NCBI GenBank assembly: GCA_018806985.1
Contig: JADANN010000468.1
Coordinates: 4,696,072-4,760,071, forward strand
DNA length: 64,000 bases
Direction: 5' to 3'
Origin: Angiostrongylus vasorum
Lineage: Eukaryota > Nematoda > Chromadorea > Rhabditida > Metastrongylidae
The position numbers and the translations under genes are program-made. Position 1 is the first letter of the stretch, and every line of letters begins with the position of its first letter. Shown one piece after another: positions 54,961-64,000 of the stretch. Below the pieces are notes generated by a model, which ran no database searches, was not told the origin of the DNA, and saw nothing but the letters and a program-made list of their open reading frames with translations.

Positions 54961-55059
54961 TACAAAGAAAAAAAATAAAATTTTTACATGACCTGGATGT
55001 GCCTATTTTTTCCATGCCATCTTGCTAAGATATCTCCTAGAACTTCAATTACATGAGAA

Positions 55060-55835
55060 ATTCTGTAATCTCCATTAGGAGACTCCTATTTCAGCGTTAA
55101 GGTTGGAGCTTCTGGAATTGATAGTTACTAAGAATAGTCTACGACGCGTGTGGCGTAGTTGTTGAAGGCACCCCGCAACACACACGTTGAATCGATCCCC
55201 ACGCCCATGGCTCACCAAGCGTTCCATCCCTCCGGTGTCGCCGAATTGGGACCATACTGGTCTAGGAGGATAGCAGCACTGACTCGACACGTCGATAGGC
55301 CACCGCGAGTAATTGTAAAGGGCAGATATGCATTCAGTCACTTCCAAATGATGCTTAATGAGGTTGAATGCATGGCGCATCTCTCAGGGATTGATCAACG
55401 CGGAAAGCTTTACCCTTTTTATTTAGTGTGTTTAGCGTTTGATACCCACCTATAGCTTGCCGAGCTTAGAAACTAGGGCCGGATATCTCGCCGGTGGCTT
55501 GCCAGTCTCTCCCGGAATAGACAAGGACTTTATCTGTTGAAAGCAGGTGCTGACCGCCTCCCATGTACTTCTAGCACCTTGATTGCAGGCCTTCTCCAGA
55601 ATCGAGTCATATAATACAATCCGCATAAACGAGAACACACGCAGGCACGCATGCAATGAATACGTCCTCGTAAATACAGAAGATATGTGAGAACCTGACG
55701 CTGCAGAAATGCGAAGTCTATACCCTGGATCCACCTGCATCTCAGCGAAAGATCAGGTCGCTTTCTGCCCTTGATTCACACTCTTTATCTGTCAAATGGG
55801 ACGCGTCACGTTGCCTCGCGACTAACCAGCATGAG
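55060..55835 (-). mobile_element. RTE copy 4: 5' part only, with a SINE-A inside
   Basis: At 55,075-55,140 the text matches RTE copy 1 near 8,850-8,915 ('ggagcttctggaattg'). At 55,425-55,835 it matches the RTE 5' region (copy 1 at 9,590-9,960; copy 2 at 26,620-27,010). Between them sits a SINE-A in place of about 670 bp of endonuclease sequence. Preserving the 5' end while lacking the RT is the reverse of the usual 5' truncation. Confidence 0.68.
55141..55418 (+). mobile_element. SINE-A copy inside RTE copy 4
   Basis: A box 'tgtggcgtagttgttgaagg', full body, and an 'agctttaccctttttattta' tail that runs into RTE 5' sequence. Its flanks are both RTE-derived. Confidence 0.75.
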
Positions 55836-56139
55836 AGGGAGAACCGTTGATTGTACTTGTGTCTCGCATAACACTCTGCCATGAAAAAATAATATGTAGC
55901 AAACAAAAACTTATAAATTTTTAAACTACTTTTTTCACTCCGCTTAAGTTGTCGATTCCAACATGGTCAAACTTCTTGAACTACAAATGTTTTTAATACC
56001 TCTTTTTTTTGCAAACCTGACCTAATTTTAGAAGAACTGGTGCGTTGCTTCCTCATTTTGAACCAACGCTATAACTTTTTACAAATCATATATGGCTTAT
56101 CTCTGTTTCATTTTCGTCATATTTTTTTCAATAATCTAC

Positions 56140-56535
56140 TCTCCCCTCCCAACAGTTTACCACCTCATCGTCGCTAGGAGGTGCTCCTGGGCGTGGGAAT
56201 GCGATGTAGAGGATTCATTTTCCCAGCAGGGTCTCCCAAGTTGAGAAGAAATCCGGCGTTTCCATCGGGAAGCCCAGGTAAGAGTAAAGCAATACCAGGA
56301 TCCACCACCGTCCTGCTTTCAAACTAGTTGCGTGGTGGCAAATCTCCCTCCGATCAACAAAGGCGGGGACTGCATGTGGTGATGACAATCTGGGGCAGAC
56401 TTTGGCCAGGAGGACCTCAGGGCTCCAGGGAACCACAACGGTTAAGCCAGCAATACTCCGAAGGAGTGGAGATTATGCTGGGGCCCGCACAACCAGTGAG
56501 GACGGGTCATCCAAGTATCCAAGTAAGTAAGTAAT
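56140..56535 (+). repeat. repeat D, third copy
   Basis: Same orientation as 51,105-51,510, with 'taccaggatccaccaccgtc', 'gccaggaggacctcaggg' and a right end 'tccaagtatccaagtaagta'. Copies agree over about 390 bp. Confidence 0.72.
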
Positions 56536-56559
56536 CTTCTCTGTTCTGCTGGTCATGAG

Positions 56560-58730
56560 TTTTCTACTACCACACTCTCCTCAAATTGCTTTTTTGGTTG
56601 ACTAATAATAGGAATCACTGCTATCACAGAAGAATTCCGGTCGTAATCATGAAGCAGCAAACCTTTCTCCGATCCACAAGAATCCGCAGGTTTGAAGATC
56701 TGGGAACGCGCTCTTGTGCTACTACTCACTTGGGAAAAAAAATCGTACTCACGAAAAACACCATAGTTTAATGGGTAACATATCCTACATATGCTCGTCT
56801 TCCAAAATGTGAATACTTGCTTCAAAGGGAGAAGTCAGTAAATGACAAGGAGTAGCGTGTACCGCCTTCGAGCATCTTAAAAAAACAACCAACTGGTTGA
56901 TCGGGATCAGAGTTTTTTACATATTTGAGGCGAACGTTTATCCAGCACTGTGTACTGAAGTAGTGGCGTATGGTCCAATAATTCAAGCACATCGAAGAAG
57001 TTGCATTGAATACACCGGGCACTTTAGAGATGTCGTCCAAAAATACATCGACTCAATGAACACTAACCTGATTATCATAGTGCAAATCCTCGAACAATTT
57101 CTTGTAATCAAGAATCAGCGAAATACCCCCTTTTTACAATATATTATATGCTGGCACATCAGTCGCATAATAAAGAAAAAGAAAGTGGATGAAAAATCAT
57201 CGGAGTGGATTTCAAAGGAAAGAGTTTTAGGTATACACCTGCACCTAAAAGACTTTATGTGTTCTTTTTGGCTTTTGCCAGCAATTAACACCCACATCGT
57301 TAATCCTCGGCCAAACCCATACGAGAATCTGACCACGTCGGCAGGTCGTTAAATGAATTGTGAATGAATGACAGAGAAACGAATGAAGGAGGTGCTGTTG
57401 TTTTGGGGCATGTGTGGTCGGGTGCTTATCTAAACTACCTAAGTAAATAAGTACTACACTGTTGTACAGCTGGACTTCAATTACTGTTCTTTTTAGGTTT
57501 CGAAAGTAAAATTTAAAAACGGAGGAAACCAATGTTTAAGGAAATACTCCTCCCGTTAGTGTGTCACTGATGCTTCCATTTCTTAGGGAAATTCTGGCTT
57601 CGCAGACTCTCATTTGCAAAGGTTGAAATGTGGATTTTTTAAAAAGTGGCTGATTGTCGGATGTGGTTTCCCTTGAATCACAACTAGCAGTGCTAGGGAT
57701 CATCAGATATTCACAACATGCATTGGCCCAGTTGGAAGGAAGTTAACTGCTTTTATAGCAAGGATTTCTCTAAGATAGCAGCGATTCTTGCGATTTCATC
57801 TAGCAATGAGAGCAATCCATTAGGCCTAGTTCCACACGTAGAAAATAATGAACAACACCAACAGGTTACAGTTCCTACTGCTCATAAGTTTTCTGTTTGC
57901 CTAGTTCACATTTGCTTCTTTCTGTTACCGCTAATTCTAATCCATGGGCTTCAAATTACGATTTCTGCTAAGAACAGGTTGCCAACAGTATTTGAGAGCT
58001 CGTATGCCTGAAACTTAGCTTTCGTTAAGATACGAAAACGTATACATTTTTTTAACATAACAAGATTAACATATTTAGGACACTTCGCCGTATTTAGGGT
58101 ACAGAAAAAACTTCACAAGCATTTTATTAACATGTATTTTATAGCTACATCAGGCTACTACTCGCTACGCTTCAAGCCAAGAAAACTTTACGGTTAGCGT
58201 CTCGTGCAAAATGAAGATGGACATCGTCGAGTGATGTTGTCGCACGGACCGCCCACTCGCTTCCTACTGGTGCTCAGTCCTTGGGGAACAAGTGCTAGCT
58301 AGTCATGTATGAGAACGGGACGGTCTCTGCGACCAAGTCATCGACTCTCCATCATCGTTCATTTCCGACTTACTGGATAGCACTATATATTAACAGTATT
58401 TAGACAGTAGAATAGCACTTAGAATTACTACTTCAGTTAGACAGTTTTACCTACCGTTGAATTTTTTTCTAACATCTTTTCTTTGCATGAAATGTCTTAA
58501 AATTTAATTCTAGATATCTGAGACGTTTTTAAATCAGACGTTTCATGTAAGCAGTTGACCGCCTTGAGTTGACCTTTGATCGCACACTTTTCCTTTCTTG
58601 GACGGCCTTAGGAATAAATTACCCCTTGTGATTAACATTTTTTGGACTTTTCGAAGTTGCGAGTTACAAAAAAACGGCATTTCATAAGCGTCCAAGTGAA
58701 CATGGATCCTATAGTGCTATTAACAGATTT
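56560..58730. other. intron 6, no exon accepted
   Basis: A 60-nt segment at 56,631-56,690 has splice-like borders and is open in phase 0, but the phase set by exon 6 gives an immediate stop. A 151-codon ORF at 56,897-57,352 has no recognisable domain and no repeat match; I do not call it a gene. Confidence 0.45.
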
Positions 58731-58737
58731 TATTTAG

Positions 58738-58812
58738 CTGAACACTCTTATTTGACAAAGCCTATGGAGAATCCAGCAGTCAGTGGATACTTGAACAGAG
58801 CAAATGAATATC
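58738..58812 (+). CDS. host gene exon 7 (75 nt)
   Basis: The exon lies between 'gattttatttag' and 'gtaagatttt'. Entered with the G from exon 6 it gives Ala then EHSYLTKPMENPAVSGYLNR and ANEY, and leaves one C. Both splice sites are good and the frame is unique. Confidence 0.8.
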
Positions 58813-59059
58813 GTAAGATTTTTTCAATATTATTGGTAGACCACTAGAAACTAATGTCGTCCTAAATCGAAGCTATTAGTTTGATCGATCTAGGATCACA
58901 GGGGTTCATATATGCCATGCCTCATCAGTTTATGGTCTACATAGACACCGGTTATTTTTTGTGACTTGCAGCTTATTCGTAGATGCAATTTGACAACACT
59001 GTGCATTAGTTCTGAATAGTTCTAAGTGGTACACATTTAGAATCTAGCGCCTCTTCTGA

Positions 59060-59290
59060 ATATTATGCGTGGGCTCCCTAGATCAATCCCGTTGACGGGT
59101 GACCGCCGATGGCGCTGATCGATAGAACTAGCTGAGAAACAGGCGAAACGAACAACCCGCATAGAGTGGTGGTGAACGTATTAGCCCCCGGAAAAGGTAA
59201 TAGCGCGTTCGAGCCCTACCGAAGACACCGCGGTCCGGAGTTTTGCTAATATCTTAATATCATTGTGGTTCTGCGTAGTACATCGAAGCT
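59060..59290 (+). mobile_element. SINE-B copy
   Basis: A + strand copy with the upstream 'gatcaatcccgttgacggg', 'gatagaactagctgagaaac', a mutated A-box region ('agagtggtggtgaacgtatt') and B-box region ('gcgcgttcgagccctacc'). The B box contains GTTCGAGCC, close to the Pol III consensus. Confidence 0.7.
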
Positions 59291-59558
59291 CTTTCACGGA
59301 ACTATAATTGTTCACTTACGTGATCTACTTAATTACAGATCATTCGATACTGCTATTACAAGCGATTAATGGTGTTTGTTAAAGCTTTTTAAAAATTTAT
59401 TTACTGTAATGTAGCACATAAACGACATAACGAATAAGTATCACACAATGGTATCGATTAGTTCGCGGAAACAATCAATACACTGTTTTGTTGTTGCCTT
59501 ACATTAGATGTTTCTTAAATCTTTGTGTAAGGTGTTGAGAATTTCAAAAACAATTCAG

Positions 59559-59673
59559 CTTATCGTAAAACGGTCTCGTCGATTACTGCAAGTCGACCCG
59601 CAGTACCAACAAGTTCGCGTTTCTCATCTTACAATAGAAATTTTTTGTCGCCGTCTCCTGTACCTCAACCACA
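59559..59673 (+). CDS. host gene exon 8 (115 nt)
   Basis: The acceptor is 'aaaacaattcag' and the donor 'gttagttaaa'. Joined to exon 7 (C+CT, Pro) it reads YRKTVSSITASRPAVPTSSR, then FSSYNRNFLSPSPVPQP and leaves CA. The sequence is Ser/Pro/Arg-rich with likely phosphosites (SPSP). Confidence 0.82.
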
Positions 59674-59736
59674 GTTAGTTAAAAAAAATCGTAACAAACA
59701 TATAAAAATACTCCGAATGAAAACGATTTCATTTAG

Positions 59737-59941
59737 TACACCACGTGCTGAACGACCATGGCGCCAACGACTCGCCGAATCGTCGCGAATTCGCGCGGCG
59801 CTCGGCGACGACGTGAGTACTTCATACTCGGCCGTGAGAAACTCGTACGCGAGGTCGCGGCGTAGCTCATTGTCGCAAGCGAGCGGGGACGAGTTGTCGG
59901 AGAGTGTGGGTCGACTACGAAGCTACATGAATACCAGCGGG
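59737..59941 (+). CDS. host gene exon 9 (205 nt, with an alternative donor)
   Basis: A 63-nt intron separates it from exon 8; the acceptor is 'gatttcatttag'. It reads H-TPRAERPWRQRLAESSRI-RAALGDD, then a Ser/Arg-rich part (SRRSSLSQASGDELSESVGR). The donor chosen is 'gtgcgtagtg' at 59,942. A stronger-looking donor, 'gtgagtact' at 59,813, would shorten the exon to 76 nt and keep the same phase. I prefer the long form because the extra 129 nt stays open and coding-like. Confidence 0.75.
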
Positions 59942-60779
59942 GTGCGTAGTGTAGTGTACTAGTTCATCATAGTTCATAGTTCATTCATCTAGTTCTATTG
60001 AATCTGTTGCCATAACGTCAAGGACATAAAATCAGCATGAATAGTGAGCGTTCTGAGTAGAATCTGACGGTGTTTAAGATCTTAGTAACAGTATTTTTCA
60101 TCAACAAGCGTCGTTGCGGCTTCAGTTTGCTTCGTGTGCTTCTTCTCACTGCATCCCTTTTTAAGCACTAGTTTTGCCTTCGGCTGTTTTTGTTCTTTCT
60201 ACTAGCTTCGTGTTTTGCTCTTTTTAAACATTTCTTGCTAAGAGAAATGAAACATCGAAGTAAACCCGTTTATTCTGATCAGATTCCCAAGATTTTTTAT
60301 GTCTCTTCGTTCCGTATATATCCTGCTCATTTGTTGCAGCATTCTTGTAAGTCATCGAGATTCTAGTTCAATCATCCAATCGGTGATTTTAGTGGATTTC
60401 CAGGATCAACTACATATTGCATTGTGAATGAGTAGTAATTTTCTTTAATTGAAAACACTTATTGAAAGTGGTATGCTCAAACCACTGCTCTGAAGCAAAG
60501 CTGATCGATCGATTAATTGTAGACCATCCAGAATCGATCGAGAGAGGGTTCGGCATATGGTTCCAGAACATTCGGCTCAACTTCGTACGGCTTACGCACA
60601 CCGTTGCATACGCAATCTTACAGGAGAACGAATGCGGTTAACCCACTGCACACGGTATTTATGTCACGGTATGGATGTAGTCCATCTACCTATTTATTTT
60701 GTACTATTGTTACCTCTTTGTCCTTTAAATTTTCGTCCAATATACCCAGAAATAATGGTCTATAGATCTACATTATTTA

Positions 60780-60935
60780 AAACTAGCTAAGAAGCAGGCG
60801 AAACGAAGAATCCGCATGGTGTGGTGGTTAACGCGTTAACCCTCGGAAAGGCTAATAGCGCATTCGTTCCCCACCGAAGACACCTGCGGTCGGAGTTTTG
60901 CAAATATTTCAAAATCATTGTAGTTGCCTGTACAT
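60780..60935 (+). mobile_element. SINE-B copy, 5' truncated
   Basis: It starts within 'aactagctaagaagcaggcg' and includes the core 'atggtgtggtggttaacgcg', B-box region 'gcgcattcgttccccacc' and the 'gagttttgcaaatatttca' body. Confidence 0.68.
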
Positions 60936-60939
60936 GGTT

Positions 60940-61590
60940 TAGTTTAGCATGATCTTACGATAGTTTGACAAAAGCATTTCAACATCACAGTGAGATCGTG
61001 ATCCAATCCCAGTCACAGTCTCTTCCTCAACTGAATTTTCTCGTCATCATAGCGGAAACTAAACGTGAAGAAACTGAGTACATTTAATTAGTTCACAACC
61101 AGAAACTACTTTTAATGACAGTTTAAGAACAGCCCTGGTCCAGCTATCCAGCCACCTCCGTTATCATAGTGTCATTCATCTTGTTCCGGATCTACCCGAC
61201 GATCATCATAGTTCACCGCGCGCCAAATCCAATATATCGGTCGAAACAGCTCCGCCGAAATGTCATTTCTGATCCAAAACTGCATCTTTTGCGGATCGTT
61301 GAGTCTGTGTCTTTTCTACTTTGAATCTTATTTGTTATGATCTCCTCTAATGTTGTAATACGTACTAGTTTGTAAAAAATTGCCGCTTCCGTCCAGTTCT
61401 TCCTAACATGCAGTTCAAATTAATCTGGGAATTTGCTTGACTATTATCTTAATAGTGTAAGCTTAGCTTCGCATTTCTTAGGTTTAAGAAGCGTATCAGA
61501 TTGTTGTAGTTGTGTTTTGGGATCAATCAAGAACTGTTAGTGGCACTTGTAGTAAGGATATTAACAACATCAATAGCATAATAACATTGA
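60940..61590. other. intron 9, no feature accepted
   Basis: A coding-like stretch on the + strand near 61,140-61,280 hits a stop in the phase required by exon 9, so it is not included. Confidence 0.4.
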
Positions 61591-61596
61591 TCATTG

Positions 61597-61868
61597 GGGG
61601 CGCGTGTGGCGCAGTGGTCGGAGGCGCCCTGTGGCACGCACGTGCGGTCGATTCCAGCACCTGTGGCCTACCAAGCCTTCCAACCCTCCAGGGTCGGCAA
61701 ATTGGTACCAGACTTGTCTGGGAGGATAGCAGCACTGGCTCGATACATCGATTGGCCACCGCTGGTCATTGTAAAGGCCAGACATGCATTCAGTCAGCTC
61801 TAAACGATACTTGATGAAGTCGAATGCATGGCGCATCCCTCACGGATTCATCAACGCCGAGAGCTGTT
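61597..61868 (+). mobile_element. SINE-A copy, 3' end missing
   Basis: A box 'tgtggcgcagtggtcggagg', B-box region 'tgcggtcgattccagc' and a full body are present. It stops at 'caacgccgagagctg' without the TATCC-rich tail. Very similar to the copies at 5,205 and 63,055. Confidence 0.78.
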
Positions 61869-62477
61869 GGTTCGACCGAAAACCTGTTTGCTAGTAATGT
61901 TGACGTATTTTTCAACTATAATGAATAGCAATAAAGTTAGTATTGCAGAAGCTGTTCACCGGTTCGTCCTCGTCATGTGGTGTTCAAGTCGTTGACGTCA
62001 ACGGAAGTTCCTTTGCTTTTGAACTCGAAGCTGCCAGATGTGTTGAGTGATAGGTAACACCACTTTTTTTTTCAAAATGATTCACCACCGTCTTACTTGA
62101 GCATCGTTCATCAAGTCTTTAAGATGAATGATCATTTTACAGTTTCTGATTTTGCTGAGACCCTAACTTAGTGTTTAGTCATCTATCGCTGTGTATTAAA
62201 CCATCAAATGACGTTTCCTTATTTTTTGGAGCTGCTCGCTTCTCTTTTAAAGGCTGACGATCCATGCTACTACTGTTTTTTTCACCGTACTGCAATGTTT
62301 TTCCTTCTTCCTTATCTTGATAGCTATTCTTCCTTCATACTTATTTACACGTTTAAGAAATTCAAGTAGTCTCTTATGTATACTACATTTGCTTTATAAT
62401 CCATAAAGATTTCTTCACAATGAATTTCGATAGTAATTCCTATTCTACTTCCTATTTCTACGTTTGTTTTCAGTCAG

Positions 62478-62610
62478 AAATCACCACGGGTCGAAAAGTC
62501 ACATGAGTCGCGCACGGGTTTATCAATGGTGTCTAAAAGTTCGTCTATTCGAGAAAACAGCCGTAAGCGAGATGGCGAGCGACCAAGGAAGAAGACCAGT
62601 CAAGAAAGAA
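62478..62610 (+). CDS. host gene exon 10 (133 nt)
   Basis: The donor is 'gtaagcatct'. The acceptor context is 'gttttcagtcag': using the second AG (62,477) keeps phase 0 from exon 9, while the first AG (62,473) gives a stop unless another exon intervenes. It reads KSPRVEKSHESRTGLSMVSK, then SSSIRENSRKRDGERPRKK and TSQER. It is basic and Ser-rich, and leaves one A. Confidence 0.72.
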
Positions 62611-63054
62611 GTAAGCATCTCAGGAAATTCCTTACGCTGCCTATGTCAATAGGCGGATGGTATGTCTCCAATAGCCGTTAGAACTCCAGTGTGATTTCCG
62701 TTTGTTTTTGTCTATGGTAATGTTTGCGAGTATCATTACATGGGCAATAAATCCTATCCAGCTGTGAACACAGCTGGTTGAAGTTACGAAAACCTCCTCC
62801 TATAGTTGTTCTTGATCATTTTGGGGTCCTTTTACTGTTTTCTAATCTATCAGCCGTTAACTTTTACTTCATAATGTCAGATAAATCTTCACTTCGCTTT
62901 TTATATATTCCATTGGTTCACTAAGAAGGGACATTTGTTGATGGTCTGAACTGCGTAGTCCGCTACTTTACCATATTACGTTCAATGGTTGTACTGCATT
63001 TCAGAATGCAACGTATAAGTGTTACTAGTGACTGTTCATGGTACGCGTAGGAAA

Positions 63055-63341
63055 GGGGAGCGTGTGGCGTAGTGGTCGCAGGCGACCTGCGGCACGCACG
63101 TGAGGTCCATCCCGCACTTGTGGCCCACCAAGCCTTCCATCGATCCGGGGTCGGCAAATTGGTACCAGACTTGTCTGCGAGAAAGACAGCACTGGCTCGA
63201 TACATCGGTAGGCCAACGCGAGTAATTGTAAAGGCCAGATATGCATTCAATCACCTCTAAACGATGCTTGATGAAGTCGAATGCATGGCGCATCCCTCAG
63301 AGATCGATCGACGCCGAAAGCGTTATCATTTTATTTTTATA
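63055..63341 (+). mobile_element. SINE-A copy, full length, with short target duplication
   Basis: The 'gcgtagga' flank at 63,045-63,052 recurs at 63,342-63,349. A box 'tgtggcgtagtggtcgcagg', B-box region 'gaggtccatcccgc', full body, and a T-rich tail. It lies in intron 10, 195 bp before exon 11. Confidence 0.8.
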
Positions 63342-63534
63342 GCGTAGGAGAAAACAATCCACACTTATTCTCGTTTTGTGAGCTGGAAGTTTTTTTTCTG
63401 CTCCAATAACTATCATTTTTCCATCTCCCTGACCATCGGTAGTCATTTGATTTAATGATATTTTTCCCACTGTGCTTTCCAAGCCAGTATATTTCCAACA
63501 TTTCAAACCATCCACAATGATGAGTGGTATTTAG

Positions 63535-63666
63535 CCGCTCGACGGAACTCACGGCAAGTGGGTCTTACACCTTCGAGTTCGTCGAGCGACGAGGCATTCG
63601 AACCCTCACTGACCAGAGCTGATGTGAAGCGACGACGACGGAGGCGCAAGGACTCTACAAAATCAG
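63535..63666 (+). CDS. host gene exon 11 (132 nt)
   Basis: The exon lies between 'gagtggtatttag' and 'gtacgtggcg'. Joined to exon 10 (A+CC, Thr) it reads ARRNSRQVGLTPSSSSDEAF, then EPSLTRADV followed by a K-R6-K basic run and DSTKS, and leaves one G. The basic run could serve as a nuclear localisation signal, which is only an inference. Confidence 0.8.
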
Positions 63667-63849
63667 GTACGTGGCGAATCTGAGACTTTAGAACGTTTAA
63701 CATGTGTTGAAATTAGATAGTTAGAAGAGTTCTCGGCGCGACGCAAGCACGTGGAACGTTTTTTTTGCTCTCTTTTCCGTTTCATTTCCTGTAACTCCAT
63801 TCTATCACTTGCTGTTATTTCGTGTGCTAATTTATTTTCTTTCAAGTAG

Positions 63850-63884
63850 CCCTGCCCTCAGCTGGTGCTTCTGATACTGGAATG
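63850..63884 (+). CDS. host gene exon 12 (35 nt, tandem acceptor)
   Basis: The 3' splice region reads 'tttctttcaagtag', an AAG-TAG tandem acceptor. Use of the TAG gives Ala as the junction codon and LPSAGASDTGM; use of the AAG adds one codon (Val) in the same frame. The donor 'gtaagtatgg' is strong and leaves phase 0. Confidence 0.68.
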
Positions 63885-63997
63885 GTAAGTATGGACTCGA
63901 TTCTCCAATATGTTTAGTAAAAACATAATTTGAAAATTCATTGAGAATTCCAAATTACTCTATCGACTTTTTTGTGGATTTTTGTTCATTGATTCAG

Positions 63998-64000
63998 CTG
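63998..64000 (+). CDS. host gene exon 13, first codon only
   Basis: 'tttgttcattgattcag' is a consensus acceptor and is followed by CTG at the window edge, in phase 0 with exon 12. The gene continues outside the window. Confidence 0.5.

Larger units (their letters stand above)
15686..64000 (+). other. host gene of at least 13 exons, Ser/Arg-rich product, 3' end outside the window
   Basis: Exons were found by hand from splice signals and reading phase: 15,686-15,821; 32,643-32,678; 45,409-45,460; 46,355-46,441; 47,584-47,751; 53,796-53,920; 58,738-58,812; 59,559-59,673; 59,737-59,941; 62,478-62,610; 63,535-63,666; 63,850-63,884; 63,998 onward. From the ATG at 15,737 the joined sequence to 63,884 is 1,248 nt with no stop, and each acceptor continues the frame set by the previous donor. 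The product is hydrophilic with Ser/Thr/Pro/Arg-rich stretches, a charged segment in exon 6 (E-x-RELLNKWKNRERN) and an Arg run in exon 11. I see no signal peptide, membrane segment or known domain. Support is strongest for exons 4-12; exons 1-3 rest on good splice sites and phase but are short. The function is unknown. Confidence 0.75.

Noticed and set aside
56631..56690. 60-nt exon-like segment between an AG and 'gtttgaag'
   Set aside because: In the phase set by exon 6 it gives a stop after four codons.
56897..57352. 151-codon + strand ORF, one of the longest open frames
   Set aside because: Composition is Ile- and Lys-rich as expected from AT-rich sequence. There is no domain, no splice support and no partner exon.
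61155..61270. Coding-like stretch in intron 9
   Set aside because: It contains a TAG in the phase required after exon 9, and its borders are not good splice sites.

Overview
This is nuclear DNA of a metazoan, most likely a clade V parasitic nematode such as a hookworm or other strongylid. That is an inference from AT-rich sequence, splice acceptors of the TTTTCAG or TTTAG type with no long pyrimidine tract, one 63-nt intron beside introns of many kilobases, RTE-type LINEs, and an apparent SL-type acceptor just 5' of a start codon. There are no bacterial genes, no rRNA and no genuine tRNA genes. Most of the sequence is transposable-element debris.

One host gene can be assembled on the + strand. 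Twelve exons plus the first three bases of a thirteenth run from 15,686 to the right edge. Splice sites and reading phase agree at every junction I could test, and the joined coding sequence is 1,248 nt (416 codons) without a stop. The product is rich in Ser, Arg, Thr and Pro, looks disordered, and was not recognised. Exons 1-3 are small and separated by introns of about 16.8 and 12.7 kb; exons 8-12 are clustered near the right edge.

Mobile elements fall into four groups. (1) RTE-like non-LTR retrotransposons: two long decayed copies on the - strand (about 6.69-10.0 kb and 23.75-27.05 kb), a third at 36.7-39.36 kb split by another element, and fragments elsewhere. (2) Penelope-like element (PLE) relics with a GIY-YIG nuclease domain at about 13.65, 27.15 and 37.9 kb, and many short foldback derivatives. 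(3) At least three tRNA-derived SINE families, called SINE-A, -B and -C here, often in inverted pairs. (4) An unclassified repeat of about 400 bp, repeat D.

The most interesting signal is a short motif in almost every PLE-derived end: CTGANGA, a 4-bp hairpin, GAAAC, then GTC or GTT, bounded by a short complementary stem. This is the layout of a type I hammerhead ribozyme. Two copies look complete (37,659-37,694 and 23,214-23,251, both - strand). Two more keep the core on the + strand inside introns of the host gene (29,461-29,497 and 38,462-38,497). The 37,557-38,646 element carries inverted terminal repeats each with such a motif, a GIY-YIG ORF between them and a 14-bp target duplication, and it sits inside the RT region of an older RTE copy.

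The left 15 kb holds no host gene I can support, only one isolated candidate exon at 3,217-3,471 on the - strand.
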